64,000 nt of DNA from Amycolatopsis saalfeldensis (lineage in GTDB: Bacteria > Actinomycetota > Actinomycetes > Mycobacteriales > Pseudonocardiaceae): NCBI RefSeq assembly GCF_900110575.1, contig NZ_FOEF01000002.1, positions 558,001 to 622,000 on the forward strand. The letters run 5' to 3'. Positions 7,185 through 14,903 of this stretch are shown here, one piece after another. The position numbers and the translations under genes are program-made. Under the pieces are notes generated by a model. The model was not told the origin of the DNA, searched no databases, and saw only the letters and a program-made list of their open reading frames with translations. How positions within the stretch are numbered: the first letter of the stretch is position 1; each line of letters begins with the position of its first letter.

Positions 7185-7814
7185 ATGTCCTCCACAGTCT
7201 CGAGGAGCCGCGGAGGGCGGCGGAGGTTCGCGCGGGTCGCGACCGAGGTGCTCGCGCCGTGGGTGTGGGCGCTCGGGCTGCCGCTGGTGGTCGCGTGGCA
7301 GGTGACCGGCCACCGGGCCGGGGCGGCGTTGCTGTGGGGCCTCGTGGTGGGCGTGACCGGGTCGCTGATCCCGATGGCCGTGATCGTCCGCGGGGCCCGG
7401 CGCGGGAAGTGGGACAGCCACCACGTCGCGAACCGGGCCGGACGGCTGGTGCCGCTGGCGTTCTGCTTCGCCTCGCTGGCCGCCGGGTTCGTCATCCTGA
7501 TCGCCGGCGGCGCGCCGCCCGAGATGGTGGCGCTCACCGCCGCCGAGCTCGCCTGCCTGGTCGTGGCGCTGGCGATCACCTCGGCGCTGAAGTTCAAGAT
7601 CTCGATCCACGCCGTGGTCGCCGCCGGGGCGACGGTCATGCTCGTCTGGGTCTGCGGGCCGTGGCTGCTCCTGCTGGTGCCGTTCCTGGCGTGGGTGTGC
7701 TGGTCGCGCGTCGAGCTGGCCGCCCACACCGCCGCGCAGGTGGTGAGCGGCGCCCTGCTCGGCGCGGTGGTCGGCGGCGCTGTCTACTTCGGACTGCTGG
7801 CAGCCATCTCGTGA
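7185..7814 (+). CDS. PAP2-superfamily-like integral membrane protein
   Basis: 209 residues with about five to six membrane segments from residue 23 onward. GAGGAG precedes the ATG. The C-terminal half carries KFKISIHAVVAAGATVML and then SRVELAAHTAAQVVSGALLG, which match the second and third PAP2 phosphatase motifs in spacing (SRxxxxxH), though the PSGH motif is relaxed to KISIHA. It may be a lipid phosphatase or an inactive relative; substrate unknown. Transcription probably stops at the strong hairpin that begins at its stop codon. Confidence 0.7.
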   Translation: MSSTVSRSRGGRRRFARVATEVLAPWVWALGLPLVVAWQVTGHRAGAALLWGLVVGVTGSLIPMAVIVRGARRGKWDSHHVANRAGRLVPLAFCFASLAAGFVILIAGGAPPEMVALTAAELACLVVALAITSALKFKISIHAVVAAGATVMLVWVCGPWLLLLVPFLAWVCWSRVELAAHTAAQVVSGALLGAVVGGAVYFGLLAAIS

Positions 7815-7851
7815 AGGTGTGGCGCGACGGGGAACCGCCGCGCCACACCTT
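7814..7851. terminator. strong bidirectional hairpin between PAP2-like gene and gcl
   Basis: A 13-bp perfect stem (AAGGTGTGGCGCG at 7814-7826 with its complement at 7839-7851) has a 12-base loop that can add three inner pairs. It spans the gap between two convergent genes, starting in the PAP2 stop codon and ending three bases before the gcl stop. There is no long U run, which is normal for intrinsic terminators in high-GC actinomycetes. Confidence 0.8.
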
Positions 7852-7854
7852 GGC

Positions 7855-9549
7855 TCAGACCGCGCTCTCGAACTCCTTCACCGCGTCCAGGGCCGCGCCC
7901 ATCGCCGCGTTGTCCTCGCGGCCGATCATGATCTCGACGAGCACCGGGCGGTGCGTCCGGTCGACCTCCTTGCGGGCCCACTCCAGCGACGAGCGGATCC
8001 CGTCCGGGTCCACGACGCGCGTGCCGGAGCAGCCGTAGGCCTCCATGATCTTGACGTTGTCGGTGCCGGACTCGTCGTAGTGGATGTCGACCTGGAAGTT
8101 CATGTCGTAGCCGGTCTCGGCCTGGCGGATCAGGCCCAGGTACTCGTTGTTGAGCATGATCAGCACGAAGCCGACGTCGTACTGCGCGGCCACGGCCAGC
8201 TCCTCCACCAGGAACTGGAACGAGTAGTCGCCGACCACCCCGACCACCTCGGCCTCCGGGCGGGCCTTCTTGACGCCGATCGCGGCCGGGATCTCCCAGC
8301 CGAGCGGGCCGGCCTGGCCGCAGACCTGGTAGTGCCGCGGCAGGTGCGCGCGCTGGAACTGGCCGGACCAGATCTGGTAGAGCCCGATCGCGGTGACGAA
8401 GTAGGTGTCCGGGCCGTAGTACTCGTTGATCTCCTTGAACACCCGCGGCGCCTTGATCGGCGTGCTGTCGAAGTCCTCGCGGCGCGGCAGCTCCGCCTTC
8501 AGCTCGCCGATGCGCGAAACCCAGGAGCGGTCCCGAGCCCCGGCCGCACGACCGTCCAAAGCGGACAGCAGGGCGTCGAGGAACGCGCCGGTGTCGGAGA
8601 CGACGCCGAGGTCCGGGCCGAACACCTTGCCCAGCTGCGTCGGCTCGATGTCGACGTGGATGAACTTGCGCTCGCCGCGGTACACCGACAGCTCGCCGGT
8701 GTGCCGGTCGCCGAAGCGGGCGCCGAGCGCGAGCACCAGGTCGGACTCCAGGAACGCGGCATTGGCCCAGCGCTGCGACGTCTGGATGCCCGCCATGCCC
8801 GCGAACAGCTCGTGGTCCTCGGGGAAGCTGCCCTTGCCCATGAGCGTGACGCCGACCGGGACGCCGAGCCGCTCGGCCACCGCGCGCAGCTGCCGGCTCG
8901 CCTCGCCCAGCACCACGCCGCCGCCGGCGAGGATCAGCGGACGCTCGGCGGCGAGCAGCATCTCCAGCGCCCGCTCGACGCGCGCCGGCGAGGGCAGCAC
9001 CGGGTTGACCGGCAGCGCCGAGTCGATGCCGGAGTCCCATTCGATCAGCTGCTTCTGGACGTCGATGGGCAGGTCGATCAGCACCGGGCCCGGACGGCCG
9101 GACCGCGCGACGCGGAACGCCTCCCGGAAGATCCACGGCAGCTGCGCCGCCTCCTTCACCTGCACCGCCCACTTGGTGACCGGCTTGGCGATCTCGACGA
9201 TGTCGACGGCCTGGAACGCCTCCTGGTGCAGCTTCGACGACGCCGCCTGCCCGGTGATGCACAGGATCGGGATCGAGTCGGCGTGCGCGGTGTAGAGGCC
9301 GGTGATCATGTTCGTGCCGGCCGGTCCCGAGGTGCCGATCGCGACGCCGACGTTGCCGGTGGTGCGCGACCAGCCGTCGGCCATGTGCGTGGCGCCCTCC
9401 TCGTGGCGGACCACCAGGTGCTCGATGCCGCGGCCCTGCATCGCCTGGTACAGCGGGAGGATCGCCGCTCCCGGGCAGCCGAAAGCGACGTCCACGCCCT
9501 CGTCGACGAGCACGTCGACAACCGCTTCCATCGCGGGGATCTTGGCCAT
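7855..9549 (-). CDS. gcl: glyoxylate carboligase (tartronate-semialdehyde synthase)
   Basis: 564 residues from ATG 9549; AGGAGG at 9562-9557 places the start there rather than at the in-frame TTG 6 bases upstream. It is a three-domain ThDP enzyme: PYR domain 1-165 (SGPAGTNMITGLYTAHADSI), central FAD-like domain 190-330, PP domain 365-530 with GDYSFQFLVEELAVAAQYDV and LMLNN-type ThDP/Mg motif (E. coli Gcl has GDF here). The reaction joins two glyoxylates to tartronate semialdehyde plus CO2. glxR, two bases upstream, and hyi complete the pathway, which supports the call. Oddity: residue 50 is Glu (VVRHEEGATH), whereas Gcl of E. coli has Val there. An atypical Gcl or another ThDP carboligase is possible. 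Confidence 0.85.
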   Translation of the reverse strand: MAKIPAMEAVVDVLVDEGVDVAFGCPGAAILPLYQAMQGRGIEHLVVRHEEGATHMADGWSRTTGNVGVAIGTSGPAGTNMITGLYTAHADSIPILCITGQAASSKLHQEAFQAVDIVEIAKPVTKWAVQVKEAAQLPWIFREAFRVARSGRPGPVLIDLPIDVQKQLIEWDSGIDSALPVNPVLPSPARVERALEMLLAAERPLILAGGGVVLGEASRQLRAVAERLGVPVGVTLMGKGSFPEDHELFAGMAGIQTSQRWANAAFLESDLVLALGARFGDRHTGELSVYRGERKFIHVDIEPTQLGKVFGPDLGVVSDTGAFLDALLSALDGRAAGARDRSWVSRIGELKAELPRREDFDSTPIKAPRVFKEINEYYGPDTYFVTAIGLYQIWSGQFQRAHLPRHYQVCGQAGPLGWEIPAAIGVKKARPEAEVVGVVGDYSFQFLVEELAVAAQYDVGFVLIMLNNEYLGLIRQAETGYDMNFQVDIHYDESGTDNVKIMEAYGCSGTRVVDPDGIRSSLEWARKEVDRTHRPVLVEIMIGREDNAAMGAALDAVKEFESAV

Positions 9550-9551
9550 GA

Positions 9552-10442
9552 TCAAACCTCCTGTGACGAGCGGCCGGACAGCTCTTCGACGACTTTCAGC
9601 AGCGCCGAGTGGTCCAGCGAGCCGTAGCCCATGGACCGCCCGGCGGCGACGAGCTGGGCGACCAGCCCGGTGAGCGGCAGCGCGACGTCGGCCTGCCGCG
9701 CGGCGGCGAGCGCGATGCCCATGTCCTTGTGGTGCAGGTCGATCCGGAAGCCGGGCTTGAACTCGCGCGCCACCATCGACTTCCGCTTCAGCTCCAGGAT
9801 CCGGCTGCCGGCCAGACCGCCGGCGAGCACGTCGAGGCCGGTGCCCGCGTCCACCCCGGACGCCTCCAGCAGCACGATCGCCTCGGCCACCAGCCCGTAG
9901 ACCCCGCCGACGACGAGCTGGTTCGCCGCCTTCACCACCTGGCCCGCGCCGTGCGGGCCGACGTGCACGATCGTCTTGCCGAACACCTCGAACAACGGCC
10001 GGGCGACGGCGAAGTCGGCCGCCTCACCACCGACCATGATGGACAGCGCGGCCTCCTCGGCCCCGGCCTGCCCGCCGGACACGGGCGCGTCCAGCACCCG
10101 GATCCCTTTCGCCGCACCGGCTTCGGCGACCGCGATCGAGGTCTCCGGGCGGATGGTGCTCATGTCGGCCAGCAGCGTGCCCGGCGCGACCGCGTCCAGG
10201 ACCCCGCCCGGCGCGAGCACGACCTGCTCGACCTGCGGGTGGTCCGGCAGCATGGTGATCACCACTTCGGCGCCGGCCACCGCGTCCGCCACGTCGGCGG
10301 CGGCCCGCCCGCCCGCGGCCTCCAGCTTGGCCCGCGCGTCGGCGTTCAGGTCGAAGCCGCTCACGTCGTGCCCGGCGGCGGCCAGGTGCGCGGCCATCGG
10401 CGTGCCCATCACGCCCAGGCCGATGAATCCGAGCTTGCCCAT
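9552..10442 (-). CDS. glxR: 2-hydroxy-3-oxopropionate (tartronate semialdehyde) reductase
   Basis: 296 residues, beta-hydroxyacid dehydrogenase family. The N-terminal NAD(P) motif is GFIGLGVMGTPMAAHL (residues 5-20), the substrate signature is DAPVSGGQAGAEEAAL (near 118), and the catalytic Lys sits in GQVVKAANQL (near 170). It reduces tartronate semialdehyde, the product of Gcl, to D-glycerate. Its start overlaps the hyi stop (TGATG) and gcl follows two bases after its own stop, so the three genes are translationally coupled. Other beta-hydroxyacid dehydrogenases such as 3-hydroxyisobutyrate dehydrogenase look alike; the operon decides the assignment. Confidence 0.9.
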   Translation of the reverse strand: MGKLGFIGLGVMGTPMAAHLAAAGHDVSGFDLNADARAKLEAAGGRAAADVADAVAGAEVVITMLPDHPQVEQVVLAPGGVLDAVAPGTLLADMSTIRPETSIAVAEAGAAKGIRVLDAPVSGGQAGAEEAALSIMVGGEAADFAVARPLFEVFGKTIVHVGPHGAGQVVKAANQLVVGGVYGLVAEAIVLLEASGVDAGTGLDVLAGGLAGSRILELKRKSMVAREFKPGFRIDLHHKDMGIALAAARQADVALPLTGLVAQLVAAGRSMGYGSLDHSALLKVVEELSGRSSQEV

Positions 10443-11266
10443 CAGTTTCCCCTTCGTTCGAACGGCAGCCAGGCCAGCGACTCGGCGGTGGGACCGTCCG
10501 GTTTGTACTCGATTCCCACGTGCCCGTCGTAGCCCGCCGCCTGGAGCTTTTCCAAGTAGCCTTCGAGGTCCAGCTCGCCGGTGCCCGGCTGGTGGCGGCC
10601 CGGCGCGTCCGCGATCTGCACGTGCCCGGCGCGCGGGGTGTGCTCGGCGATCACGGCGTCGAGGTCGTCGCCGTTGACCGCCAGGTGGTAGAGGTCCACG
10701 AGCAGCCGGACGTCCTCCCGGCCCAGTTTGTCCAGTACCGCCACGGCGTCGGCGGCCGTCTTCAGCGGGTGGCTGGGCATCCCGGACAGCGGCTCGAGCA
10801 CCAGCTGCGCGCCGATCCCGGCCGCGGCCTCGGCGGCGGTGCCCAGCTGCACCAGCGCCAGTTCGTCCTGTTCGGACGGTTCCACGCCCTCGATCCGGTT
10901 GCCGTACAGCGCGTTGAAGCTGCGGCAGCCCAGCCGTTCGGCGATGCCGAGCGCGATGGTCAGGCTCACCGCGAACTCCGCCTCGCGCCCGACCCACGAC
11001 ACCAGCCCGCGCTCGCCGGCGGCCATGTCGCCGGCGAAGAAGTTCAGCCCGGTCAGCTGGACGCCGGCCTGCTCGATCGAGCGGACGAACCGCTCCACCT
11101 CCACCGGCCGCGGGTCGGCAGCGTCGAACGGCCACCAGAACTCGACCGCGGTGAAGCCCGCTGCCCGAGCGGCCGACGCACGCTCGAGCAGCGGGAGCTC
11201 GGTGAACAGGATCGACAGGTTGGCGGTGTAGGGCAGCGAATGCCGCCCACCGGCAGGACCAGTCAT
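10442..11266 (-). CDS. hyi: hydroxypyruvate isomerase
   Basis: 274 residues, xylose-isomerase-like TIM barrel. Metal and catalytic residues are visible in LVLEPLSG (Glu), LLVDLYHLAVNGDD (Asp/His), GHVQIAD (His) and HVGIEYKPDG (Glu). It interconverts hydroxypyruvate and tartronate semialdehyde, which feeds GlxR. GAGG precedes the ATG at 11266. It is the first gene of the hyi-glxR-gcl operon, and its stop overlaps the glxR start by one base. An IclR-like inverted repeat lies 76 bases upstream. The order and overlaps match glyoxylate-use operons of other bacteria. Confidence 0.9.
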   Translation of the reverse strand: MTGPAGGRHSLPYTANLSILFTELPLLERASAARAAGFTAVEFWWPFDAADPRPVEVERFVRSIEQAGVQLTGLNFFAGDMAAGERGLVSWVGREAEFAVSLTIALGIAERLGCRSFNALYGNRIEGVEPSEQDELALVQLGTAAEAAAGIGAQLVLEPLSGMPSHPLKTAADAVAVLDKLGREDVRLLVDLYHLAVNGDDLDAVIAEHTPRAGHVQIADAPGRHQPGTGELDLEGYLEKLQAAGYDGHVGIEYKPDGPTAESLAWLPFERRGN

Positions 11267-11341
11267 CGATATACCTCGCAGCCCTCGACCGTCGGCCCCG
11301 AAGAAGCCCGGGGAGCCCGACAGTCTCTGATTTCGTATCGT

Positions 11342-11355
11342 GGAAGGTTACTTCC
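11342..11355. promoter_or_regulatory. IclR/AllR-like inverted repeat upstream of hyi-glxR-gcl
   Basis: GGAAG-gtta-CTTCC, preceded by T and flanked by CGTAT on both sides, lies 76 bases upstream of the hyi start. Sites of the form TGGAA..TTCC(A) are bound by IclR-family regulators such as AllR, which control gcl in enterobacteria. No IclR-family gene is present in this window, so a regulator acting from elsewhere would be needed. Confidence 0.45.
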
Positions 11356-11389
11356 GTATATCGAGAATAGCTGGCAGCGGCGGCCGCGG

Positions 11390-12511
11390 TCAACGGGCCG
11401 GGTCGAGTTCCCCGATCCCCGCCGCGGGGGCGAAGTCCGCGCTCATCCGCGCGGCCAGGCCGACGACGGTGTCGACGGCCGGCTCCAGCGCGCAGCTCGC
11501 CCGCGCGTCCCGGAAGCGGCGCTCGATGCCGCCGTCGCCGCTGAACGCCGCGCCCTCGCAGAGCTTCATCGCCTGCTCGGTCACCGCGGTCACCGCTTCG
11601 GCGGAGGCGAGGCACAGGTGGAAGAGCTTCGGCAACGCGTTCGCTGGGTCCCAGCTGAACGTGGCGAACGCGTCGTCCTGCAGCACGCGCACGGCGTCCG
11701 CGCGAAGCCGCATGCGGGCCAGGTCCGCCCGCGGGTCGCCGGAGCCGCACCGTCCCGCTGCGAGCTGCGCCGCGGTTTCGGCGATCGCGCCCTCCGCGAG
11801 GCCGAGCGCGACCGCCGCGCCGAGCCCGAGGAACCACGGCAGCGCCAGGTCCAGCAGCACCTCGGCGCCGTCGCCGTCCGCGCCGAGCGTGTTGGTCTCC
11901 GGCACCCGGACGGGATCGGCGAGCACCGTGGTCGCCGCGCTGGCGCGCAGCCCGATGCCGCCGTCGTGGTCGGGCACCAGCAGCCCCGGCGCGTGGCCGG
12001 GCACGAACCACAGCGTCGCGGGACCACGGGCGGTCGCCGGCCGGCCCGCCCACACGTAGCTGTCCGCCTCCCCCGCCGAGACCACCCAGGCCTTGCGCGC
12101 GTGCAGGTCGACCACCCCGCCGTGGCAGCGCGACGGCCCCTCGGGGGCGAGCAGCCGGCGGCCGGGACCGGCGTCGGACAGCGCGAGCGTGCTCAGGTGC
12201 CGTCCAGCTGCGACCTCCGCACGGACGGCCGTATCGCCGTGCGCCTCCAGCACCGCGACGGCGGCGAAGTGCGCCCGCAGCACGGTGGCCGTGCCACCGC
12301 AGACCCGCGCGACCTGCTCCACCACCCGGGCGGCCTCCGCCAGCCCGCGTCCACCACCGCCCAGCCGCCGCGACGCGGTCATCCCCAGGACTCCCCTACG
12401 CCCCAGCGCATTCACGGCGCCGCGGGGGAAACGCGCCAGCCGGTCACCTCCGGCCGCGGCCGGGGCGACAACCCCCGCCACCACGCGTGCGATCTCTTCG
12501 GCAGCAGGCAT
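11390..12511 (-). CDS. acyl-CoA dehydrogenase-family flavoprotein
   Basis: 373 residues from ATG 12511, which follows CCGGAGGG. The layout is that of acyl-CoA dehydrogenases: an N-terminal helical domain (RGVLGMTASRRLGGGGRGLA), a beta domain (LSTLALSDAGPGRRLLAPEG), and a C-terminal four-helix bundle ending EGAAFSGDGGIERRFRDARA. The C-terminal motif (GDGGIERRFRDARA) is the conserved FAD/tetramer segment. The usual catalytic Glu region is not clear, so the substrate is open. It lies directly downstream of the formate-dehydrogenase relic and panE on the same strand, 19 bases from the former. Confidence 0.8.
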   Translation of the reverse strand: MPAAEEIARVVAGVVAPAAAGGDRLARFPRGAVNALGRRGVLGMTASRRLGGGGRGLAEAARVVEQVARVCGGTATVLRAHFAAVAVLEAHGDTAVRAEVAAGRHLSTLALSDAGPGRRLLAPEGPSRCHGGVVDLHARKAWVVSAGEADSYVWAGRPATARGPATLWFVPGHAPGLLVPDHDGGIGLRASAATTVLADPVRVPETNTLGADGDGAEVLLDLALPWFLGLGAAVALGLAEGAIAETAAQLAAGRCGSGDPRADLARMRLRADAVRVLQDDAFATFSWDPANALPKLFHLCLASAEAVTAVTEQAMKLCEGAAFSGDGGIERRFRDARASCALEPAVDTVVGLAARMSADFAPAAGIGELDPAR

Positions 12512-12530
12512 CGTCGACCCTCCGGTTCGG

Positions 12531-12821
12531 TCAGGGGTGGGACAGCGCGTGATCCACAGTGGACGGAGACCAGCCGGGACCGGCCCGCCGCGCCAGTTCC
12601 GGCAGCAGCCCGCGCCAGGCCGGGGCGGGCAGCACGACATCGGCCAGCTGCGCCGCCGAAGTCAGGAACTCCTGCACCACAAGGCATTCGACGGCCGCCC
12701 CGTTGGCCTTCAGTGCGTGCCGCAACGCCGCCGCGGCACGGTCGAGCGCCTCGTCCCAGGTGGCCGGGCGCAGCACGCCCGAGTCCCGCACCAGCGGCGA
12801 GGTCAGCCGGACGCGCGCCAC
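12531..12821 (-). pseudogene. internally deleted relic of a molybdopterin formate dehydrogenase alpha subunit
   Basis: A 96-codon frame from GTG 12821. Its first third (RLTSPLVRDSGVLRPATWDE, then ALDRAAAAL) matches the segment just after the FeS cluster of Mo/W-bisMGD formate dehydrogenases. The following part (VECLVVQEFLTSAAQLADVV, LPAPAW) matches a segment that normally lies several hundred residues later. The central catalytic region (the Sec or Cys residue and most cofactor-binding residues) is missing, which looks like an in-frame internal deletion. It starts 8 bases after panE stops and is still in an operon-like position. It could encode a short stable peptide, but it cannot be an active enzyme. 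Confidence 0.65.
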
Positions 12822-12829
12822 GGTCCCGC

Positions 12830-13816
12830 TCAGCCGACCGGGACGGCGGTGGCCGTGTGGTTCAGCAGCCCGATCGCCGCGTGCACGTGGCGCAGCGCGG
12901 GCGCGGGCACGCCGGTGAGTGCCGCGAGCTCGACGACCGCGCCGATGATCGCGTCGATCTCCAGCGGCTTGCCCGCCTCCAGGTCCTGCAGCATCGACGT
13001 CTTGTGGTGGCCGACGCGCCACGCGCCGTCGATCCGCTTCGCCACGGAGACCTGGGGATCCGCGCCCGCCGCCCGCGCGATCGCGAGCGTCTCGGTCATC
13101 ATGGTGGCGACGAGCGCGCGCGTGTCGTCGTGCTCGCACATCTGCGCCATGGTCGCCCGCGTCAGCGCGCTGAGCGGGTTGAAGGCGACGTTGCCCATCA
13201 GCTTGACCCAGATGTCGTCGCGCAGGTTCGGCTCCACCGGCGCCTTCAGCCCGCCCGCGACCATCGCCTCGGCCAGCGCGAGGCAGCGCGCGGACCGGCC
13301 GCCGGCCGGCTCGCCGAGGGAGAACCGGGTGCCCTCCAGGTGCCGGATCACGCCCGGCTCCTCGATCACCGTCGAGCAGTAGACGACGCAGCCGACGGCG
13401 CGCTCCACGGCGAGCACCGCGCTCGTCGCCCCGCCGGGATCGACGGTCTCCACGCGCCGCCCGGCGAGCGGATGCCCGTCCAGGCCGTGGAAGTACCACC
13501 ACGGGATGCCGTTCTGGGCGGCCACCAGCGCAGTCTCCGGACCGAGCAGCGGCGCCACGAGCGGCCCGCAGCCCGGGTAGGAATGTGCTTTGAGGCCGAG
13601 GAAAACGTAGTCGACCGGGCCGACCTCGGCCGGGTCGTCCGTCACGTGGGGGCGCGCGGTGAAATCGCCGCGCGGGCTCAGCACCCGCACCCCGTGCTCG
13701 CGCATCGCCGCGAGGTGCGGCCCCCTGGCGACGAGATGGACGTCGGCCCCGCCGCGGTGCAGCGCCGCGCCCACGTATGCGCCGATCGCACCGGCACCCA
13801 GAACAGCCACCCGCAT
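12830..13816 (-). CDS. ketopantoate reductase-family (ApbA/PanE) dehydrogenase
   Basis: 328 residues. The N-terminal NADP motif is VAVLGAGAIGAYVGAALHRG (residues 3-22). The conserved AQNGIPWW contains the active-site Asn, and IWVKLMGNVAFNPLSALT contains the catalytic Lys followed by Asn and Ser. GGGAGG precedes the ATG. The family reduces 2-dehydropantoate in pantothenate/CoA synthesis, but many paralogues act on other 2-oxo acids. Its place in a glyoxylate/oxalate block, beside CoA-consuming steps, leaves both options open. A GTATACAGTATCC site overlaps its promoter. Confidence 0.85.
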   Translation of the reverse strand: MRVAVLGAGAIGAYVGAALHRGGADVHLVARGPHLAAMREHGVRVLSPRGDFTARPHVTDDPAEVGPVDYVFLGLKAHSYPGCGPLVAPLLGPETALVAAQNGIPWWYFHGLDGHPLAGRRVETVDPGGATSAVLAVERAVGCVVYCSTVIEEPGVIRHLEGTRFSLGEPAGGRSARCLALAEAMVAGGLKAPVEPNLRDDIWVKLMGNVAFNPLSALTRATMAQMCEHDDTRALVATMMTETLAIARAAGADPQVSVAKRIDGAWRVGHHKTSMLQDLEAGKPLEIDAIIGAVVELAALTGVPAPALRHVHAAIGLLNHTATAVPVG

Positions 13817-13849
13817 GATGTGCCTCCCGCTCGGTCGAACGCCGTGATT

Positions 13850-13862
13850 GTATACAGTATCC
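13850..13862. promoter_or_regulatory. GntR/FCD-type operator candidate upstream of panE-like gene
   Basis: GTATAC-A-GTATCC contains the perfect palindrome TGTATACA (13849-13856). It lies 34 bases upstream of the panE-like start, overlapping its likely -10 region. The same 13-bp pattern (GYATRC-N-GTATSS) occurs at 21685 and 39200. Confidence 0.6.
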
Positions 13863-14024
13863 CGCGAATCTTCCCCGAGGCCAGAGCCTGGTCATGACGT
13901 TCCCCGATGACACCCGGGCAGCCCAGCCGATCCGGACCAAACCGACACTGAGGGTCATTTGCGGCAGCCTTGGTTGATCCACTTCGGGTGAGATCCAGGC
14001 CACAGAGTGAAGGGTTGGGATTTT

Positions 14025-14044
14025 GCATACCAAAAGCTGTATTC
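14025..14044. promoter_or_regulatory. possible autoregulatory half-sites upstream of the GntR gene
   Basis: GCATAC at 14025-14030 and GTATTC at 14039-14044 resemble the two halves of the 13-bp motif seen at 21685 but are separated by eight bases instead of one. They lie 55-74 bases upstream of the GntR start. The spacing mismatch makes this weaker than the other sites. The rest of the 282-base gap holds no gene that I can support. Confidence 0.3.
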
Positions 14045-14098
14045 TGAACGCAGCTTCTCCGAACCGTTTCTGCTCTGCCCAACCCCCCGAGGTGCCCC

Positions 14099-14836
14099 GT
14101 GTCCCAGACCGTTTCCCCCCTGCCCGAGCGCGGGCCTTCCGGTCGGCGCACGGCGAAGGGGTCGCTCTCCGGCAACTCACCCCAGCGCGTCGAGCGGCCC
14201 GCGCCGCTGCGCCAGGTCGTGTACGACGCGCTGGCGGAGCTGATCATCAACCGGACGCTGGAGCCCGGGCAGCACCTGGTGGAGGCCGACCTCGCCGAGT
14301 ACCTCGGGGTCAGCCGGCAGCCCGTTCGCGAGGCGCTGCAACGACTTCAGAGCGAAGGCTGGGTGGACCTGCGGCCGGCGCAGGGCGCGTTCGTGCACAT
14401 GCCCACCGACGAGGAGGCCGACCAGCTGCTCGGCGTCCGCGCCGTGCTGGAGACCCACTCCGCCCGGCTCGCGGCTTCGACCGCCACCGAGGAGCACGTG
14501 GCGCGGCTGTGGGAGCTGCAGAACGCCGGAGTCGCCGCACTCGAGGCGGACGACGGCGAAGGCCTCGTCACGGCGAACGCCGACCTGCACTCCTACATCA
14601 CCGAGCTGACCGGAAACGCGGTGCTCGCCGAGCTGATCGCGCTCGTCGACCGCCGCGTCCGCTGGTACTACACGCCCATCGCCCGCCCGCGGGCGCACGA
14701 TTCCTGGCACGAGCACGCCAAGCTGATCGAGGCGATCGCCGCCAAGGACGCCGCCGCCGCGGAGAAGATCATGGCCCAGCACACGGAGCGCACCCGGCAG
14801 GCGTTCCACGAGCGGCCCGAAGCAACCCAGGAGTAG
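14099..14836 (+). CDS. GntR-family regulator, FCD (FadR-type) subfamily
   Basis: 245 residues from a GTG at 14099 with a GAGG upstream. Residues 38-105 form the winged helix (PLRQVVYDALAELIINRTLE, EYLGVSRQPVREALQRLQSE). Residues 110-235 form the FCD ligand domain, with likely metal ligands in NADLHSYI, HEHAKLIEAI and MAQHTERT. FCD regulators usually sense carboxylic acids. It stands between panE and the OxlT-like antiporter and is the best candidate to bind the recurring GYATRCNGTATSS motif. The second FCD regulator at 42731 is an alternative. Confidence 0.92.
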   Translation: MSQTVSPLPERGPSGRRTAKGSLSGNSPQRVERPAPLRQVVYDALAELIINRTLEPGQHLVEADLAEYLGVSRQPVREALQRLQSEGWVDLRPAQGAFVHMPTDEEADQLLGVRAVLETHSARLAASTATEEHVARLWELQNAGVAALEADDGEGLVTANADLHSYITELTGNAVLAELIALVDRRVRWYYTPIARPRAHDSWHEHAKLIEAIAAKDAAAAEKIMAQHTERTRQAFHERPEATQE

Positions 14837-14863
14837 AGGGGGCGGGCGTCAGCCGCCCCCTCT
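14835..14863. terminator. bidirectional hairpin between gntR and the OxlT-like gene
   Basis: An 11-bp perfect stem (AGAGGGGGCGG at 14835-14845 with its complement at 14853-14863) and a 7-base loop. It begins inside the gntR stop codon and sits 40 bases before the end of the convergent antiporter gene. Confidence 0.8.
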
Positions 14864-14903
14864 GCTCCTGGGCCCTTTCCTTGTCCGGATGACCCGGCAA
14901 GCG

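Noticed and set aside
9550..9555. TTG at 9555 as the gcl start
   Set aside because: The AGGAGG at 9562-9557 would be too close to the TTG, while the ATG at 9549 is spaced correctly.
10520..13897. Very long plus-strand open frame (1125 codons)
   Set aside because: It is antisense to hyi, the acyl-CoA dehydrogenase-like gene, the fdh relic and panE, whose proteins have clear family motifs; the plus-strand product is Arg/Pro/Ala shadow sequence.
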